A stretch of DNA of 10,802 nt, from positions 1 through 10,802 of the forward strand of contig CAZCBJ010000127.1 in assembly GCA_964496705.1 (NCBI GenBank), in the 5' to 3' direction. The translations under genes and the position numbers were made by a program. Numbering within the stretch: the stretch's first letter is position 1; each line of letters opens with the position of its first letter. Under the pieces are notes generated by a model that saw nothing but the letters and a program-made list of their open reading frames with translations, was not told where the DNA came from and did not search any database. Of this stretch, positions 1-6,494 are shown piece by piece. This DNA comes from CAZCBJ01 sp964496705. Lineage in GTDB: Bacteria > Chloroflexota > Anaerolineae > Anaerolineales > Anaerolineaceae.

Positions 1-719
1 CCCCAGACGTTCGCCTGGCCGATCGTCAGCGCAACCGAGCTGATCAGACCGACGATGGCTGCCAGGTAAAATGAGGTGCGGAAAGCCTCCACCTCGCGCT
101 TGCGGAAAAGGTGATACGCGCTGATGCCCAACATGAAGAATGCGCCAGTGGCCAGACCGGCCGCGATGGTGTGCCAGAAGAAATACCAGCCGCGCGGATT
201 GGACATCAACGCCCCAAAATCCGCCAGCACCGCCCGCCCGCCGACGATCTCATAGCCGACCGGGTGCTGCATGAAACCATTGGCCAGCAGAATCCACAGC
301 GCGGACAGGCTCGAGCCGAGCACGACCATCCAGAAAGCGCCCGCGTGCAGCGCCTTGGGCAGGCGATCCCAGCCAAAGATCCAGATGCCCAGAAAGGTGG
401 ATTCGAGGAAGAAGGCGGTCAGTGTTTCAATCGCCAGCGGTGCGCCAAACACATCCCCGACGAAGCGCGAATAGTCCGCCCAGTTCATGCCAAACTGGAA
501 TTCCATCACGATGCCGGTGACCACGCCCATGGCGAAATTGATCAGGAACAGCTTGCCCCAGAATTTGGTCAACTTTTTGTAAATCTCCTTGCCGCTGATG
601 ACGTAAGTGGTTTCCAGAATGGCCACGAACCACGCCAGCCCCAGCGTCAGGGGGACAAAGAAAAAGTGATACACGGTGGTGATGGCAAATTGCCAACGGG
701 ACAGCATTACAGGGTCCAT
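1..719 (-). CDS. cydA: Cytochrome bd ubiquinol/menaquinol oxidase subunit I, N-terminal part (partial)
   Basis: This is the haem-bearing quinol-oxidising subunit of the bd-type terminal oxidase, which reduces O2 to water at the cytoplasmic membrane without pumping protons. The 239 visible residues follow the E. coli CydA pattern closely. The N-terminus has LSRWQFA and then Y17-H18, where H18 matches the high-spin haem b595 ligand. Residues 42-80 carry SGKEIYKKLTKFWGK and MEFQFGMNW. Residues 87-110 carry VGDVFGAPLAIE and FFLEST, with acidic residues E98 and E106. H183 in FFWHTIAAG matches the haem b558 histidine. At least five hydrophobic segments are visible. The ATG at 719 is preceded by a strong AGGAGG six bases away, which fixes the start. 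The gene lies 51 bases after the UbiA gene, so the two are probably co-transcribed. The Q-loop and the C-terminal half, and any cydB, lie beyond the left edge. Identification is very secure. Confidence 0.97.
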   Translation of the reverse strand, partial: MDPVMLSRWQFAITTVYHFFFVPLTLGLAWFVAILETTYVISGKEIYKKLTKFWGKLFLINFAMGVVTGIVMEFQFGMNWADYSRFVGDVFGAPLAIETLTAFFLESTFLGIWIFGWDRLPKALHAGAFWMVVLGSSLSALWILLANGFMQHPVGYEIVGGRAVLADFGALMSNPRGWYFFWHTIAAGLATGAFFMLGISAYHLFRKREVEAFRTSFYLAAIVGLISSVALTIGQANVW

Positions 720-725
720 CCAGCT

Positions 726-731
726 CCTCCT
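726..731 (-). promoter_or_regulatory. Shine-Dalgarno site of cydA
   Basis: On the minus strand this reads AGGAGG, six bases before the cydA ATG. It is the best ribosome-binding site in the window. It fits strong independent initiation on cydA inside the ubiA-cydA transcript. Confidence 0.8.
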
Positions 732-770
732 CTATAAAAGTGACCTTCGCCCACGCAGACCAATTATATA

Positions 771-1811
771 TTATCTCAGCGGCCAGAATCCCGAAACAAA
801 CACGCGCAGCAGCGTATCCAGCAGCAAGCCGAGGATGAACAGACCGCCGAACATGCGGTTGTGGTGGAACGCGAAACCCGAGAACCAGGTCGGCCAGGCC
901 GGCCAACCTTCCGGCGGGCTTTCCGGGCGCGGCTTGCTGAGCACCCCGACGGCATACAGCAGGCGCTTGCCGGCCAGCAGGACGATCAGCATAACCGGGG
1001 TGAAATAGCGCGGGATGAAGATCAGATACAGGATGACCAGATAGATCAGGATCAGCGTCGCCATGGTGATGTAGCGGGCAGCCTTTTCACCGATCTTCAC
1101 CGGCAGCGTGCCCACGCCCTTTTGCTTATCCGGCTCCAGCTTGTCGATGTGCTTACCCAGGTTGATGCTCACCACACTCAACCCGAAGGGGATGCCCGCC
1201 AGGGCTACGTTCCACACGTTGTCTGTCCAACCTTTCGCCAAAACGATGTACACGCCGGCGATCAGGATCGGACCCCAGATGAGGAAGATGGACAGCTCGC
1301 CCAGTGCCATGTACTTCAACGGCCAGGTGTAGAAGAGCAGCGCCAGCGCTCCAAAAGCGAACAGCGCCAGCACCACCGGTGAAGAGCGCGTGTAGAGCAG
1401 GGCGAACACGCCGGAGAGGAAGGCCAGCGTGCCGCTGACGTAGAACCACCTCAGTTGCTGCTGCTTGGTCCAGAAACCCTGCACCAGCGGGTGCACGCCG
1501 TACTGGGTGCGGAAGTAATTGTCCGCGTCCACGCCGCGGCTGAAATCGGTGTAATCGTTGAGCAAATTATTGGTCCCGTGGGCGATGAACAGACCGAGGG
1601 TGACGATCAGCCAGGGCAGGAACGAAAAATGACCGTCCCGCCAGGCCAGCAGACCGGAAATGATGCAGGCGTAAATGGTGACCGTGGTCACCGCCGAACG
1701 GGTGGCGATCAACCATTTGGAGACCACGTCCAGCCTGTCCCATTCCTGCTTATCCTCCATCTTGACCAGCGTCCACAGGGCGGTTTTCCACATGGCAAAG
1801 TTAATTTTCAT
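771..1811 (-). CDS. UbiA-family membrane prenyltransferase
   Basis: A 346-residue polytopic membrane protein of the UbiA superfamily, which transfers a polyprenyl chain to an aromatic or other acceptor (MenA, UbiA and related enzymes). The first Asp-rich motif is NLLNDYTDFSRGVD (residues 82-95), which closely resembles MenA. The second is NLGKHIDKLEPDKQKGVGTL (residues 217-236), with D223 and D228 as the likely Mg/diphosphate ligands. Eight or so hydrophobic segments surround these motifs. The C-terminus has a Pro/Trp-rich stretch (about 293-312) and then a last membrane helix. The open frame extends 21 codons further upstream, but I chose the ATG at 1811 because AGAGGA lies seven bases before it and the -10 box at 1879 leaves room for a leader. 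Being immediately upstream of cydA suggests a quinone-related role, possibly the menaquinone prenylation step. The exact acceptor cannot be read from sequence, and a haem O, chlorophyll or archaeal-type lipid role is not excluded. Confidence 0.9.
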   Translation of the reverse strand: MKINFAMWKTALWTLVKMEDKQEWDRLDVVSKWLIATRSAVTTVTIYACIISGLLAWRDGHFSFLPWLIVTLGLFIAHGTNNLLNDYTDFSRGVDADNYFRTQYGVHPLVQGFWTKQQQLRWFYVSGTLAFLSGVFALLYTRSSPVVLALFAFGALALLFYTWPLKYMALGELSIFLIWGPILIAGVYIVLAKGWTDNVWNVALAGIPFGLSVVSINLGKHIDKLEPDKQKGVGTLPVKIGEKAARYITMATLILIYLVILYLIFIPRYFTPVMLIVLLAGKRLLYAVGVLSKPRPESPPEGWPAWPTWFSGFAFHHNRMFGGLFILGLLLDTLLRVFVSGFWPLR

Positions 1812-1878
1812 TGGATAATCCTCTTTGCAAATGACGTGGGAATTCGCAGCCGCCTGGTACAAACCGGCTGCCATCCCT

Positions 1879-1887
1879 ATTGTAGCA
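1879..1887 (-). promoter_or_regulatory. Extended -10 promoter of the ubiA-cydA unit
   Basis: The minus strand reads TGCTACAAT, an extended -10 (TGn plus TACAAT) for a housekeeping sigma factor. A weak -35-like TTCGAA lies 15 bases upstream. Predicted transcription starts near 1872, giving a leader of about 60 bases before the UbiA ATG. The whole gap is 103 bases, and I see no convincing terminator for the upstream oxidoreductase gene. The same nine bases occur at 4566-4574. Confidence 0.6.
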
Positions 1888-1914
1888 AAAAATGGAGGTT
1901 TCGAAGCCGGGAGT

Positions 1915-3354
1915 TCAGGATTTCTTTTTGAGTTGTTTCAAAGCCGCGCGGGCGGCGTGGTAGCCGCACATGCCGTGCAATCCCCCGCCGGGAGGGGTGG
2001 AGGAAGAGCACAGGAAGATTTGCTCATTGGGAGTGCTGTAGGGCACCCAGCGCGCCACCGGACGGGTGTAAAGTTGCAGCAGATCCTGCACACCGCCGTT
2101 GATGTCGCCGCCGATGTAATTAGGGTTGTAGCGCTCCATCTCAGCCGCGTTGATCGTCCGGCGGGCCAGCACCACGTCACGGAAGCCGGGGGCAAAGCGC
2201 TCGATCTGGGCTTCGATGGCGGCGGTCATGTCGGTGGTTGAAGCATTGGGCACATGGCAATAGGCCCAGGCGGTGTGACCGCCCTGCGGGGCGCGGGTGG
2301 GATCGAACAGGCTCTGCTGCGCGACCAGCACATAGGGCTGCCGGGCATGCTCACCGCGCCAGACGGCCCGCTCTGCGGCGGCAATTTCCTCCAGCGTGCC
2401 GCCCAGGTGCAGCGAGGCCGCCCGGGCGCAGTCTGGATCTTTCCACGGGATGGGCGCGGAGAGAGCGTAATCAATCTTGAACACCCCCGCCCCGTAGCGA
2501 AAACGGGCGAGCTGCGCGCGGTAGCCAGCCGGCAGGCGGCTGCCGGCGATCTTGAGCAACTGCCGCGGGGTCAGATCGAAGAGATAGACGCGCGCAGGGG
2601 GCAATTCCTCAAAACAGGTCACTTCCACCCCGCTGCGCAGCTCACCGCCCAGCGAGCGCAGGTGGGCCGCCATCGCGTCCGCGATGCGCTGCGAGCCGCC
2701 GCGCGCGGTCGGCCAGCCGAGGGCGTGAGCCAGGATGGCCAGCGTCAGCCCGTAAGCGGCCGTGCCGGGTTGTTCCAGCGGCAGCATGGCGTGGGCGGCC
2801 ATGCCAGCCAGCAGCGCCCGGGCGGGAGCCTCGCGAAAAAGCAAGCCCGCCAGACTGCGCGCCGGCCACAGCGCTGCCAGCCCAAAACCGACCAACGGCA
2901 GGGGATGGCGCGGCGGCAGCGGCAATGGTCCGAGCAAATCCTCCATGATCGCCTGCCAGCGTTCCACCAACGGCGCCATCAGCCGGCGGTAAGCGCGCGC
3001 ATCCGCGCCCAGGCGCCCGGCAGTGGCATCCACCGAGCGCTCAACCAGCGCCGCCGGGCGTCCATCCAGCGGATGAGCCAGCTCGGCGGGTGAAAAGACC
3101 CATTCCACGCCCAGCTCAGCCAGCGGCAGCGAACGCATGAAGGGCGAGCCCAGGCTGAGCGGGTGCATCGCCGAGCAAATGTCATGCTTGTAGCCCGGCA
3201 GGGTCACCTCGGCCGTGCGCGCCCCGCCGCCGAAGGTGTCTTTGGCTTCCAGCACCAACACAGAATGACCCTCGCGCGCCAGGGTGATCGCCGCCGCCAG
3301 CCCGTTGGGACCGGAACCAACGACAACCGTATCGTACAAGAAGTTCGCTGACAT
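1915..3354 (-). CDS. FAD-dependent oxidoreductase, PYROXD2 / phytoene-desaturase-like
   Basis: A 479-residue flavoprotein of the amine-oxidase/phytoene-desaturase superfamily, closest by eye to the PYROXD2 (CrtI-related NAD(P)/FAD oxidoreductase) branch. The N-terminal Rossmann motif VVGSGPNGLAAA (residues 11-22) is followed by E36 at the end of strand 2, which binds the FAD ribose, and by the GGGAR turn (42-46). The C-terminal FAD-binding segment SSSTPPGGGLHGMCGYHAA (450-468) is typical of the family. There is no signal peptide or obvious membrane helix, so it is probably cytoplasmic or peripheral. It starts 25 bases after the STAS-fusion gene. No Shine-Dalgarno sequence is visible before its ATG, so translation probably depends on the upstream gene. 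It ends in a basic KQLKKKS tail. Substrate is unknown: this family includes carotenoid desaturases, but no carotenoid genes (crtB, crtY) are nearby. Confidence 0.9.
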   Translation of the reverse strand: MSANFLYDTVVVGSGPNGLAAAITLAREGHSVLVLEAKDTFGGGARTAEVTLPGYKHDICSAMHPLSLGSPFMRSLPLAELGVEWVFSPAELAHPLDGRPAALVERSVDATAGRLGADARAYRRLMAPLVERWQAIMEDLLGPLPLPPRHPLPLVGFGLAALWPARSLAGLLFREAPARALLAGMAAHAMLPLEQPGTAAYGLTLAILAHALGWPTARGGSQRIADAMAAHLRSLGGELRSGVEVTCFEELPPARVYLFDLTPRQLLKIAGSRLPAGYRAQLARFRYGAGVFKIDYALSAPIPWKDPDCARAASLHLGGTLEEIAAAERAVWRGEHARQPYVLVAQQSLFDPTRAPQGGHTAWAYCHVPNASTTDMTAAIEAQIERFAPGFRDVVLARRTINAAEMERYNPNYIGGDINGGVQDLLQLYTRPVARWVPYSTPNEQIFLCSSSTPPGGGLHGMCGYHAARAALKQLKKKS

Positions 3355-3379
3355 AAATGACTGGTGGAAGAACCTTCAA

Positions 3380-4510
3380 TCAGGTTTGCTTGAGCTTGCG
3401 GACGATCCAGCGCAGCGGCGAGAGCGCCACATAGGCCGCGGTGGACAGCGCCGCATTGCGCCGCAGGTTGCCAAACTCGCGCCACTGCAGCCGCCTGTCA
3501 GCCACACCGGCTTCGAGCCGTGGAACGCCGCGCGAAGCGAAATGCGCGCCCAGGCTGCGTAGAATTTTATCCCAGAATGTGTCTTCCATGGAATGCCCAA
3601 AGCCCAGCCAGTAGCTCAGCTCAAAGACAGGGTCGGAAGTGCGCACCAGCACATGCACCTGCGCGGTGGTGCCGCCCGCATCGAAGGCGCTGAAGGTGAT
3701 CAAACCGCACAGCATGTGCCCCTGCAGCGGTACAAAGGCGAAGGAAGTGTCATCGGCGTAGATCACACGGATGCCGGTGGCGATGACCGGCAGCCCGCCG
3801 GGGGCGGTGATGCCGCCCGGCCCGGCCAGGTTCAGCACGGCCGTGTCGCCGGGGGAAAACCCGCCCGGCGGCCCGTAGAAGTGGTTGCCCTTCGGCCACA
3901 GGTCGCCAAAGTGATCCTTCCAATACTGGACGACCTGCCCGGGGGTCACCGCAACATCCGCCAGGTTGAGCGTGTATTTCTTCTCCCACATCTGACCAAA
4001 ACCGCCCACCGCGCTGGTGACTGTGTGCCCGCGGACGTTCAGTTCCAGGCACTGCGCCGGCAGGTCGGTGAGGGGCCGGCTTTCGGCGTCAGTAATCCAC
4101 ACGCCTTCCGCCAGAGCGGGCGCGGAGTCAGCGTCGTCGGGCAGAAGCGGGGGGGTCGCGCCGGCGCCGGATAGGGCTTCTGTTTCGCTGCTGTACAGAC
4201 CGATAAGGTCATTGATGCCCAGCAGTTCGAAAACACGGCGGTGGTGCGCGGCGAGTCCAAAAGCCGCCAGGTGCTGGCCTGACCGCCAGGCGCACACGGC
4301 TTGTTTGAGCAGCACGGTCAGGCCGCCGCTGTTCATGGCGCTGACGCGGCTGAAATTGAGCCCCAGCCAGTGCAGACCATCCTGGCTGGCGCGGGCGAAA
4401 GCGTCGCGCAGAACGGCTTCCGCAGAAAGGTCCAGGCCGCCCTGCAGGTCCAGCACGCTGGCCTGGGGCGTTATGCGGCGCTCATTGAAGGAAAAGACAG
4501 CCTGAGACAT
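3380..4510 (-). CDS. STAS-domain protein with a C-terminal domain of unknown function
   Basis: 376 residues in two parts. Residues 1-110 look like a STAS (SpoIIAA/anti-anti-sigma) domain: a strand-rich start, VLDLQGGLDLSA (19-30), then NFSRVSAMNSGGLTVLL (52-68) and a closing helix FELLGINDLIGLY (94-106). S61 sits where SpoIIAA and RsbV have their phospho-acceptor serine, but the preceding Asp is replaced by N60. A Pro/Asp-rich linker (about 117-135) leads to a second domain at about 170-325. That domain contains FAFVPLQGHMLCGLITFSAF (257-276) and SDPVFELSYWLGFG (292-305), a layout that recalls DUF1990/SRPBCC-type folds. That comparison is only a guess from pattern. The ATG at 4510 follows AGGAGG at a rather long 12-base spacing, with no nearer in-frame start. 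It is the first gene of a two-gene unit with the oxidoreductase. A switch-like regulatory role is inferred, not shown. Confidence 0.8.
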   Translation of the reverse strand: MSQAVFSFNERRITPQASVLDLQGGLDLSAEAVLRDAFARASQDGLHWLGLNFSRVSAMNSGGLTVLLKQAVCAWRSGQHLAAFGLAAHHRRVFELLGINDLIGLYSSETEALSGAGATPPLLPDDADSAPALAEGVWITDAESRPLTDLPAQCLELNVRGHTVTSAVGGFGQMWEKKYTLNLADVAVTPGQVVQYWKDHFGDLWPKGNHFYGPPGGFSPGDTAVLNLAGPGGITAPGGLPVIATGIRVIYADDTSFAFVPLQGHMLCGLITFSAFDAGGTTAQVHVLVRTSDPVFELSYWLGFGHSMEDTFWDKILRSLGAHFASRGVPRLEAGVADRRLQWREFGNLRRNAALSTAAYVALSPLRWIVRKLKQT

Positions 4511-4522
4511 GGGGTTACGCGG

Positions 4523-4528
4523 CCTCCT
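4523..4528 (-). promoter_or_regulatory. Shine-Dalgarno site of the STAS-fusion gene
   Basis: AGGAGG on the minus strand, 12 bases before the ATG at 4510. The spacing is longer than usual (5-9), but no alternative start codon lies in frame between them. Confidence 0.55.
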
Positions 4529-4565
4529 GCGGGCGAGAGGATTTAATCAGACAATTAGCGTAAAA

Positions 4566-4574
4566 ATTGTAGCA
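4566..4574 (-). promoter_or_regulatory. Extended -10 promoter of the STAS-oxidoreductase unit
   Basis: The minus strand reads TGCTACAAT, identical to the element before the UbiA gene. The -35 region is weak (TCGTAT at 17 bases). Predicted start of transcription is near 4559, giving a leader of about 50 bases. The 140-base gap between this gene and the HAD gene (4511-4650) holds this promoter and a short CACT-GCGA-AGTG hairpin at 4623-4634, and nothing else that I recognise. Confidence 0.6.
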
Positions 4575-4650
4575 TAAATGCGCAGCGAATACGAGGGGTC
4601 ATCGCCTTTGTATAAACCACCGCACTTCGCAGTGATGTCTGACCCAAAAA

Positions 4651-5448
4651 TCAACGTCCGGCAAGCAGCCTTGCCAGTTCTTCCGTATGGCTGAAATCCG
4701 CCACCAGCAGGTCAGCGCCAGCTTCGACCAGGCTGCGCCGCCGGACCGCATCGCCGCTCACCCCCAGGGTCAGCGCGCCGGCCCCGCGCCCGTGACTCAT
4801 CTCCGCCGCCCCATCCCCCGCGACCAGCAATTCACCAGGCTGCAAACCGGGCTGCGCCGCGACCCGGCGGATGGTGTGCGCCTTCATATCCTGCGCCGAC
4901 CCGGGCTGTGCGCCGAAAATACCGCCGTCAAAAAAAATATCCACCCCCAGCCAGCCGGCTTCGCGCACAACATCGGCATGGTCGGTGCCGGAAGCCAGGC
5001 TCAGCCGCACCCCGCGCGCCGACAGCGCAGCCAGAAAATCGCGCGCGCCCGCCACCAGCCAGCGCTCCCGCCCGGCGGGGTCGCCGCTCAGCCCGGCGGT
5101 GCGCCGCTCCACCAGCGCCATCAGGCGTTGGTTGTACTGGCGCTTGTATTCCAGCGCGCTGAGCGGCTGCGCCGCCCCGTAGCAGCGCGCAGCCGCTTCC
5201 AGCCAGCTCATCTGTACCAGCGTGGGCGCGCCCGTGGAAGCGCGGACGTATTCCTCAACCTCGCGCACCAATCCGGGCGAAGGCGGCTGCTGCGGGCAGA
5301 GGACTTCCAGCATCATGCCCGCCATCACCTCCTGCCAGCCGCGGCGCAGCGCGGAGATGGTGTCGTCAAAGTCAAACACCGCCCAGCGCACCCGCCCCGG
5401 GCGCGCCTGCGGATTTACCTGCTCCAGCCAGGGAAAGCTCACCCGCAT
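4651..5448 (-). CDS. HAD-superfamily phosphatase with helical cap
   Basis: A 265-residue cytoplasmic HAD hydrolase, expected to dephosphorylate a small metabolite through an aspartyl-phosphate. All four motifs are present. Motif I is DFDDT, with nucleophile D26, acid/base D28 and T30. Motif II is LASGTD, with S153. Motif III has K189 in QDMKA. Motif IV is VAGDGAAEM, with D212 and E216. About 120 residues between motifs I and II form a helical C1-type cap, as in phosphoglycolate-phosphatase-like enzymes. This differs from the capless GmhB phosphatase of heptose synthesis. The first ten bases overlap the end of the kinase gene, with only a poor ribosome site, so translation is probably coupled to it. 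A phosphatase directly after a sugar kinase suggests both act on related phosphosugars. It is the last gene of the operon. Substrate unknown. Confidence 0.92.
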   Translation of the reverse strand: MRVSFPWLEQVNPQARPGRVRWAVFDFDDTISALRRGWQEVMAGMMLEVLCPQQPPSPGLVREVEEYVRASTGAPTLVQMSWLEAAARCYGAAQPLSALEYKRQYNQRLMALVERRTAGLSGDPAGRERWLVAGARDFLAALSARGVRLSLASGTDHADVVREAGWLGVDIFFDGGIFGAQPGSAQDMKAHTIRRVAAQPGLQPGELLVAGDGAAEMSHGRGAGALTLGVSGDAVRRRSLVEAGADLLVADFSHTEELARLLAGR

Positions 5449-6494
5449 GCCATCTCGTAACGCGCCAGGATTTCCTCTGGCGAAGCGGCTCCAGTCTGGT
5501 TGAGCTTTTCGGTGGTGACCGCCGCCGCCAGATTGGCCAGCGCTCCGGCTTCCCGGGGGCTGGCTCCGGCTGCCAGCGCGCAGGCCGCCGCCGTCATGAA
5601 CGCATCCCCCGCTCCCACCACATCCAGCGGCGGACTCACCGGCGCGGGCACGATGTGCACCTGCTGGTCAGGCTGGCAGACCAACACTCCCAGCTCGCTG
5701 AGGGTGAGGAAGACCGGCCGCCCGCAGAATGCGCTCATCTGCCCGCCAACGGACGCCTGCGCCGCCAGGCTGATCGAAGGCGCGTCCGCCTGCATGCCCA
5801 CCGCCGCAGCGGCTTCCAGCCAGTTGGGCTTGAGCGTCATGCCGCGGAACTGACCGATGCGCACGCGCGAATCCACCATGAACACCAGGTTGGGATGGTC
5901 TGCAGCCAGACGGATCAATCTTTCGCGCACCGCCGGAGTGACCGCGCCCAGCAGCTCGAACTGGTCGAGCACCAGCACCAGGTCGAAATGGCTGATCTGC
6001 TGTGCCAGCGCGTCCACCAGGCGGTCTTCCATCTCCTCAGGCAGCGGCTGGGTGTTTTCAAAATCCAGGCGCGCGTCCTCCTGCTGCGAGTTGTAACCGC
6101 GCAGGATGGGCTTGATGTAGGCGATGGTGCGGCGCTGCGGGTGGGTGAGCAGACCGCGGGTGTCCACCCCCAGACGCTGCAGCCGCTCGCGCAGCAGCCC
6201 ACCCCACAGGTCTTCGCCCAGCACGCTGAAGACTGAAACGCGCCCCACGCCCAGCGCGGCCAGGTTGGCAGCCGCGTTGCCGCCCGCCCCGGGAGAATAG
6301 ACCTCGCCCACCACCGGGCGCGGGAAATGGGGCGTCTCGCGCGAGAGGTGCGAGCGGGTCATGTCCACCTGCCAGTAGGCATCCAGGGCAAAATCCCCCA
6401 CCACCGCGGCGCGCAGCCCGCCCAAACCAGCCAGCAAAGCCTCCAGGCGCGCCCGGCTCAGCGACTCGGGAATGGACAGCGCGCGCAGGTTCAT
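5439..6494 (-). CDS. PfkB-family sugar kinase, HldE/RfaE kinase-domain-like
   Basis: 351 residues of the ribokinase/PfkB family, ATP-dependent kinases of sugars and nucleosides. VVGDFALDAYW (31-41) and SRETP (51-55) resemble the start of the kinase domain of HldE/RfaE (D-glycero-beta-D-manno-heptose 7-phosphate kinase). GAGGNAAANLAALG (69-82) is the first PfkB signature and KPN (222-224) is present. TLSELG (264-269) corresponds to the usual T-L-G-E-x-G, with Ser for the first Gly. DVVGAGDAF (291-299) is the second signature, with catalytic D297. The tail KLNQTGAASPEEI (330-342) also resembles HldE. There is no C-terminal nucleotidyltransferase domain, so if heptose-like it corresponds to HldA alone. 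The start overlaps the preceding gene's stop as ATGA, with no clear Shine-Dalgarno sequence, implying coupled translation. Kinase assignment is secure; the sugar is not, since PfkB members phosphorylate many substrates. Confidence 0.92.
   Translation of the reverse strand: MNLRALSIPESLSRARLEALLAGLGGLRAAVVGDFALDAYWQVDMTRSHLSRETPHFPRPVVGEVYSPGAGGNAAANLAALGVGRVSVFSVLGEDLWGGLLRERLQRLGVDTRGLLTHPQRRTIAYIKPILRGYNSQQEDARLDFENTQPLPEEMEDRLVDALAQQISHFDLVLVLDQFELLGAVTPAVRERLIRLAADHPNLVFMVDSRVRIGQFRGMTLKPNWLEAAAAVGMQADAPSISLAAQASVGGQMSAFCGRPVFLTLSELGVLVCQPDQQVHIVPAPVSPPLDVVGAGDAFMTAAACALAAGASPREAGALANLAAAVTTEKLNQTGAASPEEILARYEMACG

Noticed and set aside
1891..1910. Near-palindrome GGTTTCGAAGCC before the UbiA promoter as an operator
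   Set aside because: It has a mismatch in each arm and no second copy elsewhere in the window, so I could not support it as a binding site.
2254..3093. Plus-strand open frame of 279 codons opposite the flavoenzyme gene
   Set aside because: Gln/Arg/Ala-rich with no domain, and antisense to a secure FAD oxidoreductase.
4623..4634. Short CACT-GCGA-AGTG hairpin after the HAD gene as a terminator
   Set aside because: Only a four-base stem with a GNRA loop, and no T-run follows it on the minus strand.
5439..6494. Assigning the kinase as HldE/RfaE outright
   Set aside because: The nucleotidyltransferase half is missing, the neighbours are not heptose genes, and PfkB kinases share these motifs across many substrates.
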